DNA of 64,000 nucleotides from assembly GCA_964643355.1 (NCBI GenBank), contig CAZXPW010000016.1, positions 1 to 64,000 of the forward strand, written 5' to 3'. Shown here in pieces: positions 58,573-64,000 of the stretch. The DNA is from FEN-1350 sp964643355. Its GTDB lineage: Bacteria; Planctomycetota; Phycisphaerae; Sedimentisphaerales; Anaerohalosphaeraceae. Under the pieces are notes generated by a model, which worked only from the letters and a program-made list of their open reading frames with translations, made no database searches and had not been told where the DNA came from. Each line of letters begins with the position of its first letter. The stretch's first letter is position 1. A program made the translations under genes and the position numbers.

Positions 58573-59874
58573 ATGATCTGGCGAGAAGACATCGAGACAA
58601 TGCCGTTGGACAATCTGAAGAATATTCAGTCCGAGCGGCTCAAAAAGCTGGTCTATTATGTGTATGAGCGGTGTCCGGTGTATCATAAGAAGTTCGACGC
58701 CGCAGGGGTACACCCTCGGGACATCCGGGGGATCGAGGATATCATCAAATTGCCCTTCACCACCAAGATCGACATGCGGGACAACTATCCGTTCGGACTG
58801 TTCAGCGTGCCGAGGGGGGAAATCCAGGAGATTCACATCTCCAGCGGAACAACGGGCAACCCGACGCTGGTGGGCTACACCAAGGACGACCTGAAGCTAT
58901 GGGGCGAGGTAATGGCCCGCGCCTTTTGTTGCGCGGGGGCCAAGCCCGACGATACCATTCAGATCGCCTATGGATATGGTCTGTTCACCGGAGGGCTGGG
59001 GGCGCATTACGGATCGCTGGAGATGGGGCTGACGATTCTGCCGATGTCCGCGGGACAGACGCCGCGACAACTGAAGGTCATGACGGATTTCCAGCCGCGG
59101 ATTATCGCGTGCACGCCCAGCTATGTGCTGTACATGCTGGAGGAGGCCAAGGAATTGGGTTACGATCCCCGGAAGGCCTCCTGGAAGATCGGCGTGTTCG
59201 GCGCAGAGCCGTGGAGCGAGGCGATGCGTAAAGAGATCGAGGATGGCTGGGGTATGCTGGCAACGGATATCTACGGTCTGTCGGAGATCATCGGTCCGGG
59301 GGTGTCGCAGGAGTGTCACCTCAAGAGGGGATTGCATGTGTTTTCGGATGTATTTTACCCTGAAATTATCGATCCCGAATCCGGACAGCCCGTGGCCGAG
59401 GGACAAAAGGGCGAACTGGTGATCACCACGCTGACCAAGCAGGCGATTCCGCTGATCCGGTACCGTACGCGGGATATTGTTTCGATGACTTCGCAGCCCT
59501 GCGAGTGCGGCCGGACCAGTCCGCGAACCAGCAAGATCAGCGGACGGACCGATGACATGATCGTGGTCCGCGGCATCAATGTATTCCCCTCCCAAATCGA
59601 AGAGGTCTTGCTGGGAATCGAGGGAACGCATCCGCAATATCAACTGATCGTCGATCGGCAAGCGCACCAGCTCGACACTGTGGAGGTCCAGGTCGAGGTT
59701 GATGAGAAGCTCTTCCACGACGAGATCAAGAAGATGCACCAACTGGAACACGAGATCAAGAAGAAGATCGAGGCGGTCCTGTCGGTCGGGGTCAGCGTCA
59801 AGCTGGTTGAACCGAAAACCATTGAGCGGAGCATCGGCAAGGCCAAGCGGGTGATCGATAATCGCAAACTCTAA
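58573..59874 (+). CDS. paaK: Phenylacetate-CoA ligase, copy 1
   Basis: 433 residues, normal length. It is an AMP-forming ligase that activates arylacetates (phenylacetate or indoleacetate type) with ATP and CoA. HISSGTTGNPTLVGYTKDDL (about 94-113) is the P-loop signature. YGYGLFTGGLGAHYGSLEMG, YGLSEIIGPGVSQEC and TDDMIVVRGINVFPSQIEEV are family blocks. Start at 58573: AGGAGAGA lies 4-5 nt upstream. An ACT gene follows after 45 bp, then a second paaK-ACT pair, so the array 58573-62206 probably forms one operon. Confidence 0.94.
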   Translation: MIWREDIETMPLDNLKNIQSERLKKLVYYVYERCPVYHKKFDAAGVHPRDIRGIEDIIKLPFTTKIDMRDNYPFGLFSVPRGEIQEIHISSGTTGNPTLVGYTKDDLKLWGEVMARAFCCAGAKPDDTIQIAYGYGLFTGGLGAHYGSLEMGLTILPMSAGQTPRQLKVMTDFQPRIIACTPSYVLYMLEEAKELGYDPRKASWKIGVFGAEPWSEAMRKEIEDGWGMLATDIYGLSEIIGPGVSQECHLKRGLHVFSDVFYPEIIDPESGQPVAEGQKGELVITTLTKQAIPLIRYRTRDIVSMTSQPCECGRTSPRTSKISGRTDDMIVVRGINVFPSQIEEVLLGIEGTHPQYQLIVDRQAHQLDTVEVQVEVDEKLFHDEIKKMHQLEHEIKKKIEAVLSVGVSVKLVEPKTIERSIGKAKRVIDNRKL

Positions 59875-59919
59875 CGGCCCATCGGGACCAACGGCGGCGA
59901 AACGACGAAAGGGAAACAC

Positions 59920-60351
59920 ATGAAGATCACGCAGATATCGGTTTTTCTGGAGAATCGCAAAGGTCGGCTGTTTGAGGTCTGTTCTCTGCTCGGCCAGAAT
60001 CACATCAACATTCGGGCGTTGACGATCGCGGAGACCGAAACCTTCGGCGTTCTACGGATTGTGGTCGATAAGCCGGAAGTGGCGACGGAAGTTTTCAAGA
60101 AGCACGCCATCACCGCAAATCTGACCTCCGTGGTGGCCGTGGAGGTGGATGACCGACCGGGTGGCCTTGCGGCGGTTTTGAAAATCCTGTCCGATCACGA
60201 CCTGAATGTGGAATACATGTACGGGTTTGTCGAAAAAGCGACCGAACGGGCCATGCTGGTTTTCCGGTTCGAAGATCCCGATCGGGCCACGAAGGTTCTG
60301 TCCGCCGGCGGCGTGCGAGTGGTTACCGAATCGGACATCCGCGGATTGTAG
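59920..60351 (+). CDS. Tandem ACT-domain protein, copy 1
   Basis: 143 residues. It has two ACT-type beta-alpha-beta-beta-alpha-beta halves: QISVFLENRKGRLFEVCSLL at about 4-23 and VAVEVDDRPGGLAAVLKILS at about 71-90. ACT domains bind amino acids as allosteric ligands. Small ACT proteins next to phenylacetate-CoA ligase genes are seen in anaerobes and are thought to sense aromatic amino acids (inference). Start: AAAGGG lies 7-8 nt upstream. Confidence 0.85.
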   Translation: MKITQISVFLENRKGRLFEVCSLLGQNHINIRALTIAETETFGVLRIVVDKPEVATEVFKKHAITANLTSVVAVEVDDRPGGLAAVLKILSDHDLNVEYMYGFVEKATERAMLVFRFEDPDRATKVLSAGGVRVVTESDIRGL

Positions 60352-60411
60352 CAATAATTTCGGGGCATTGTCGCGCGGACCTGTAGGGCCGCGCCATGAC
60401 GGGATCCTTTC

Positions 60412-61722
60412 ATGCAAGTGAACTACTGGAACAAGGCAATCGAAACAATCGATCGACAAGCGTTGCGGGATCTGCAGCTCCGGCAACTGCGGCATATGGT
60501 CGATCAAGCCATCAAGACGCATTTCTATCAGCGGCGGCTGGGCAAGGTCGGACTGTCCCGCGGGGAGGATATTCGTTCACTGGATGATGTGCAGAAGCTT
60601 CCGTTTACCACCAAAGACGACCTACGGCAGAATTTTCCGAGGGGTCTTCTGGCCGTGGATCCGGAACAGGTGGTGCGGATGCATTCGTCCAGCGGGACAA
60701 CGGGCATCCCGACGGTGATCTATCTGACACAGGACGATCTGGACCAGTGGACCGAACTGGTGGCACGAAGCATTGTCGCCACGGGCTGCACGAAGGCGGA
60801 TGTCTTTCAGAACATGATGAGCTACGGCCTGTTTACCGGCGGGCTGGGTCTGCATTACGGTGCCGAGAAGGTAGGAATGATGGTCATCCCCATTGGCGGC
60901 GGCAATACCCAACGGCAGGTGCAGGTCATGCGGGATTTCAAGACAACGGCGGTACACATTACCCCGAGTTACCTGCTGCACATCCATTCGCGCCTCGACG
61001 AGTTCAAAGTCACGCCGAAGGACCTGTTCCTCCGCAAGGCCTTTCTCGGCGCCGAGCCGTATTCGGAAAACACACGATGCAAGCTGCAGGAACTGTACGG
61101 CATTGATGCGTACAATTCCTATGGCCTCAGCGAAATGAATGGGCCGGGCGTGGCGTTCGAGTGCGTGTATAAGCAGGACATGCATATCTGGGAGGATATG
61201 TATCTGGTCGAAATCATCGACCCGGCGAGCGGGACACCGCTGCCCGACGGCGAAAAGGGCGAGCTGGTGCTGACGATCCTCAAGCGCGAGGCGATGCCGC
61301 TGCTGCGGTATCGCACGCGCGACCTGGCGTTCCTGCACAAGGACCCGTGCCCGTGCGGGCGAACGCACCGGCGGCTGTCGCGGATCCTGGGCCGGACCGA
61401 CGACATGCTGATCATCAACGGCGTCAATGTCTTCCCGTCGCAGATCGAAGAGGTTATCATGGGGGTTCCGGATGTCGGAACCAACTACATGATCCGGCTC
61501 GATAAGCACGAGGCCCTGGACCGGCTGACGATTCAGGTGGAAATCTATTCAAAGATGTTCACCGGCGACGCCTCAGAAATCGATGCGCTGAAGAACCGCA
61601 TCAAGGAACGACTCAAGGCCTCTATCACGATCAATCCGCAGGTCGAGATCCACGAGCCGGGTTCGCTGCCGATCTTTGAGGGTAAGGCCAAGCGGGTGAT
61701 CGACAATCGGGAAAAGCTGTAA
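60412..61722 (+). CDS. paaK: Phenylacetate-CoA ligase, copy 2
   Basis: 436 residues. It has the same family blocks as copy 1: HSSSGTTGIPTVIYLTQDDL, YGLFTGGLGLHYGAEKVG, NSYGLSEMNGPGVAFECVYK and TDDMLIINGVNVFPSQIEEV. It is clearly diverged from copy 1, so an old duplication with possibly different substrate preference is likely. The Shine-Dalgarno sequence is weak. It lies 60 bp after the first ACT gene and 49 bp before the second. Confidence 0.94.
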   Translation: MQVNYWNKAIETIDRQALRDLQLRQLRHMVDQAIKTHFYQRRLGKVGLSRGEDIRSLDDVQKLPFTTKDDLRQNFPRGLLAVDPEQVVRMHSSSGTTGIPTVIYLTQDDLDQWTELVARSIVATGCTKADVFQNMMSYGLFTGGLGLHYGAEKVGMMVIPIGGGNTQRQVQVMRDFKTTAVHITPSYLLHIHSRLDEFKVTPKDLFLRKAFLGAEPYSENTRCKLQELYGIDAYNSYGLSEMNGPGVAFECVYKQDMHIWEDMYLVEIIDPASGTPLPDGEKGELVLTILKREAMPLLRYRTRDLAFLHKDPCPCGRTHRRLSRILGRTDDMLIINGVNVFPSQIEEVIMGVPDVGTNYMIRLDKHEALDRLTIQVEIYSKMFTGDASEIDALKNRIKERLKASITINPQVEIHEPGSLPIFEGKAKRVIDNREKL

Positions 61723-61771
61723 GGACCACAAGTCCGGCGGAAGAGATTCGGCCGGATTCGGAGACCAATCC

Positions 61772-62206
61772 ATGGCGAAACAATTGACCGTCTTTTTGGA
61801 AAACCGTCCGGGGCGGATTAAGTCTGTTTCGGATATTTTATTGGAAAATCATCTGAATATCTGGGCCTTCTCGATCCAGGACCGGGGAGAGTTTGGCCTG
61901 ATGAAGGTCATCGTCGATAAGCCCAAGCAGGCGCACCTGGCCCTGGTCGAGAAGGGCTTCGCCTGCGCGATTAAAGAGGTCTTTGCCATCTGTGCCAAGG
62001 ACAAACCCGGCAACTTGGAAAAACTGACGAGTTTGCTCCTGCAAAACGAGGTCAACATCGCCGACGCCTACGGCTTTGTCTCTCCCAACGATCGACAAGG
62101 AATATGTTTTCTGGAGATCAAGAATCCGCAGAAGGTGGATATCGCCAAGGTGATCGCGGCGGCGGGCTTTGAAATTCTCGACGACGAAAAACTCTACGAA
62201 ATGTAA
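61772..62206 (+). CDS. Tandem ACT-domain protein, copy 2
   Basis: 144 residues. It has two ACT halves: LTVFLENRPGRIKSVSDILL at about 5-24 and AICAKDKPGNLEKLTSLLLQ at about 72-91. It is homologous to the protein at 59920-60351 but diverged. As the last gene of the array it would regulate or sense for the ligases (inference). Confidence 0.85.
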   Translation: MAKQLTVFLENRPGRIKSVSDILLENHLNIWAFSIQDRGEFGLMKVIVDKPKQAHLALVEKGFACAIKEVFAICAKDKPGNLEKLTSLLLQNEVNIADAYGFVSPNDRQGICFLEIKNPQKVDIAKVIAAAGFEILDDEKLYEM

Positions 62207-62221
62207 ATCCCTAATGGAGCC

Positions 62222-62305
62222 GCACTCCGTTGCGGCCGAAGAACGGCCCCGACAGAGCGGGGCCCTCCAATGTAGTTTGATTGTCATTCCCGCGAAGGTG
62301 GGAAT
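62222..62305. repeat. Short palindromes downstream of the ACT gene
   Basis: GGCCCCG (62245-62251) pairs with CGGGGCC (62258-62264). ATTCCC (62286-62291) pairs with GGGAAT (62300-62305) inside ATTCCCGCGAAGGTGGGAAT, a word of the widespread bacterial type CATTCCCGCGAAGGCGGGAA. They are probably intergenic palindromic repeats, one of which may end the paaK-ACT transcript. Confidence 0.55.
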
Positions 62306-62370
62306 CCAGAACAGAAATCCGCGGAGTTGTTAATTACCGTTTCACGGAATCAATTTAGGGGATTGAAGCG

Positions 62371-63084
62371 ATGGAAATTTGGCCGGCGATTGATTTGCGT
62401 GGCGGGCAATGTGTTCGCTTGATCCAGGGGCAGTACGATCGGCAGATCACCTACGGCCACAATCCGGCCTCGCAGGCCAAGGCCTTCGAGGACAGCGGCG
62501 CAAAGCATCTGCATGTGGTTGATCTGGATGGTGCCAAAAGCGGCCAATCCGAGAACCTGGAGGCCATTTTGGAGATCCGTGCGGCCGTGAAGATGCAGAT
62601 CGAGGTCGGGGGAGGGATTCGCGATGAGGCCGGAATCTGCCGGATGCTCGATCTGGGGGTGGATCGGGTGATTCTGGGCACCAGTGCCATCCGGCGATTT
62701 GAGTGGTTTGGACAGATGGCCGTCCGGTATCCAGGCAAGCTGGTTCTGGGTCTGGATGCCCGGGGGGCTCAGGTGGCCGAACAGGGCTGGACGCAGGAAA
62801 GCGCGCAGACGGTGCTCGACCTGGCGATGCGGGCAGCCAAATTTCCGATTGCGGCGATCGTCTATACGGATATCACCAAGGATGGCATGATGGCCGGACC
62901 GAACTTCGACCGTACGGGCGATCTGGCCTCGGCTGTGAAAGTTCCCGTCATCGCCTCCGGCGGCGTGACGACAGTCGAAGACATCCGCAAACTCGTCCCC
63001 CTTGGCGTTACCGGCGCGATCATCGGCCGGGCGCTGTACGAGGGGAAAATCCAACTGGCCGACGCCCTGACCGCGGCGGGGTAA
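62371..63084 (+). CDS. hisA: Phosphoribosylformimino-5-aminoimidazole carboxamide ribotide isomerase
   Basis: 237 residues. It catalyses the fourth step of histidine synthesis, the ProFAR-to-PRFAR Amadori isomerisation. The barrel opens EIWPAIDLRGGQCVRLIQGQ with the catalytic Asp8. The second catalytic Asp is in VYTDITKDGMMAGPNF, and phosphate-binding loops are EVGGGIRDEAG and ASGGVTTVED. Start: AGGGGA lies 7 nt upstream. Other his genes are not in this window. Confidence 0.96.
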   Translation: MEIWPAIDLRGGQCVRLIQGQYDRQITYGHNPASQAKAFEDSGAKHLHVVDLDGAKSGQSENLEAILEIRAAVKMQIEVGGGIRDEAGICRMLDLGVDRVILGTSAIRRFEWFGQMAVRYPGKLVLGLDARGAQVAEQGWTQESAQTVLDLAMRAAKFPIAAIVYTDITKDGMMAGPNFDRTGDLASAVKVPVIASGGVTTVEDIRKLVPLGVTGAIIGRALYEGKIQLADALTAAG

Positions 63085-63108
63085 TTAGACCCATTTGGCT
63101 CGAAGGTT

Positions 63109-63540
63109 ATGAACGAAAAAACTTCTCAAAATAATCCGAAGAGGTGTATCTATCTACTGATTATTGTGCTTGTGATTTTGGTGATTCTTGGATCCACCGT
63201 ATTCGTTGGAATTACGGTATTTTCAAGGGTGTCAATAAAGATCACTCGTATCCATCAGCAAAATGTGGTTCTTGAATTGAAACAATGGGAGAAGGAATGT
63301 TCGAATATTTCAAACCGTCAAGACGCTTTGCGAGCGGTTGACATGATCGAATACATGAAAAAGTATTATGTGGTGGGTCCGGGCTATCGAAGCGATCCTC
63401 CAACGGAACAATACCTTGAAGATCAAAGAAAAGCTTCCATCATTTCGATTCAAAACAGCCTTCGACAATATACCCAGCAAGATGGGGGCGATGATCCGGA
63501 AAAGTGGAAGGAAATCATTCAAAAAATGCCGGGATCTTGA
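63109..63540 (+). CDS. Small single-pass membrane protein, unknown
   Basis: 143 residues, not recognised. One transmembrane segment (about 14-38, CIYLLIIVLVILVILGSTVF) is followed by a charged, mostly helical soluble part with MIEYMKKYYVVGPGYRSDPP and NSLRQYTQQDGG. It starts 24 bp after hisA, possibly in the same transcript. No Shine-Dalgarno sequence is obvious. Confidence 0.5.
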   Translation: MNEKTSQNNPKRCIYLLIIVLVILVILGSTVFVGITVFSRVSIKITRIHQQNVVLELKQWEKECSNISNRQDALRAVDMIEYMKKYYVVGPGYRSDPPTEQYLEDQRKASIISIQNSLRQYTQQDGGDDPEKWKEIIQKMPGS

Positions 63541-64000
63541 TTTGAGATCATGGTTCAGAGTTCAATTCACTCAGGTTCTTCTTTCGCTTATTCCGGTCGG
63601 AAGGGCTTGGTTTCCAGTTCGGTGATGCATTTGTAGGATCGTGCCAACCCCGCAGGGGTTGAAACCGAATAGCCACGGGCGAACAGCCCGTGGTTGAAGA
63701 TCGCCGCATTTTCCTTGTTTGTTTTCCCGACCCCTCAGGGGTCGAATGATCTGTCGAGGGCCGATGTTGTTGCCGGTATTCGTTGGACCCCTTCGGGGTC
63801 CTGATTGAAAAAAACAAGGGTGGTGGGGGTGGTTTCGTTCCCCGGGTTTCACCCGGGGCTATTCGGGTTGGACCCTTCGGGTCCAGAAATAGGTACGCCC
63901 CGTCGGGGCTTTTGGGATTCCGGATATTTTCGCGTTGCGAAAATTCCGGAATGACAACGATTGGCCTTGAGGGAAGAAGTCAAGAACCAAACACCTGCTG
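63541..64000. repeat. Cluster of eight short palindromes to the window end
   Basis: No gene was seen. Hairpins: AACCCCGCAGGGGTT (63646-63660), CCACGGGC-5-GCCCGTGG (63673-63693), CGACCCCTCAGGGGTCG (63728-63744), GGACCCCTTCGGGGTCC (63785-63801), CCCCGGGT-3-ACCCGGGG (63840-63858), GGACCCTTCGGGTCC (63870-63884), GCCCCGTCGGGGC (63897-63909). The last one pairs 63917-63933 with 63937-63952. ACCGAATAGCC at 63664 recurs inverted near 63860 (GGCTATTCGGGT), giving a larger imperfect inverted repeat. It looks like a composite intergenic repeat element; the short open frames across it are not credible genes. Confidence 0.75.

Noticed and set aside
62371..63540. hisA cluster suggesting a his operon
   Set aside because: Only hisA is recognisable; the next gene is an unrelated membrane protein.
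63571..63852. 93-codon frame across the palindrome cluster
   Set aside because: It runs through several hairpins and has no signal, motif or ribosome site.

Overview
The window looks like a chromosomal segment of a Planctomycetota bacterium, most likely class Phycisphaerae. This assignment is inferred from protein style and was not tested with a marker gene. The supporting signs are four secreted proteins that end in a dockerin-like Asp/Asn-rich motif of the form GDxNxDCxVxLxDFA, a PEP-CTERM protein, an H-X9-DG type pseudopilin-like protein, and Tat-exported Gfo/Idh/MocA, aldo/keto reductase and sugar-isomerase proteins. Two PQQ-type beta-propeller proteins open with a WPxWRGP motif, and a ThuA-domain protein is also present. 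The outer-membrane proteins (a porin ending in Phe and a Gcw_chp-like protein) and an Mla-type lipid transporter imply a diderm envelope. Sigma-70-like promoters of the TTGnnn-16/18-TAnnnT kind can be read in front of many genes.

Layout. 1-3.3 kb: one secreted dockerin-like protein, then about 2.3 kb of repeat-rich, apparently non-coding DNA. It holds a 283-bp perfect direct repeat, a 45-bp tandem repeat and a 21-bp periodic repeat. 3.3-10.6 kb: an SNase-like/STN-like fusion, alpha-glucan phosphorylase, a PTS EIIA protein, a B12-binding-fold protein without the cobalt-ligand His, and an mlaE-mlaF pair without an MCE (MlaD) gene beside it. 10.8-22.7 kb: a secreted coiled-coil protein, a GlcD/GlcF-like FAD/Fe-S oxidoreductase fusion, a Gfo/Idh oxidoreductase, a small lipoprotein, an AmmeMemoRadiSam-type radical SAM enzyme, an isochorismatase-ThuA fusion, and an exported aldo/keto reductase followed by a four-haem lipoprotein. 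22.8-27.2 kb: carB-carA in reversed order. 27.3-36.1 kb: exported proteins, including a phosphoesterase-peroxiredoxin-TlpA fusion and a 1201-residue putative glycoside hydrolase. 36.2-39.6 kb: a three-gene operon with 4-bp stop/start overlaps (M15 carboxypeptidase, DAACS symporter, DUF819 protein), which reads as a possible cell-wall peptide salvage unit. 39.9-49.4 kb: surface and secreted proteins (pseudopilin-like, LamG/Ig-like, PEP-CTERM, RCC1-repeat, endonuclease/phosphatase-like, beta-helix) and a PilZ protein. 49.9-58.3 kb: a HEAT-repeat protein, a beta-propeller protein, cyclophilin, an amidohydrolase and two outer-membrane proteins. 58.6-63.5 kb: a tandem paaK-ACT-paaK-ACT array, hisA and a small membrane protein. 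The last 0.46 kb is a cluster of short palindromes.

No rRNA, tRNA, CRISPR array, transposase or phage gene was recognised. Most of the content is housekeeping or envelope/secretome. The likeliest leads for something new are the M15-DAACS-DUF819 operon, the duplicated paaK-ACT cassette, the multi-domain exported fusions, and the two repeat-rich non-coding stretches.
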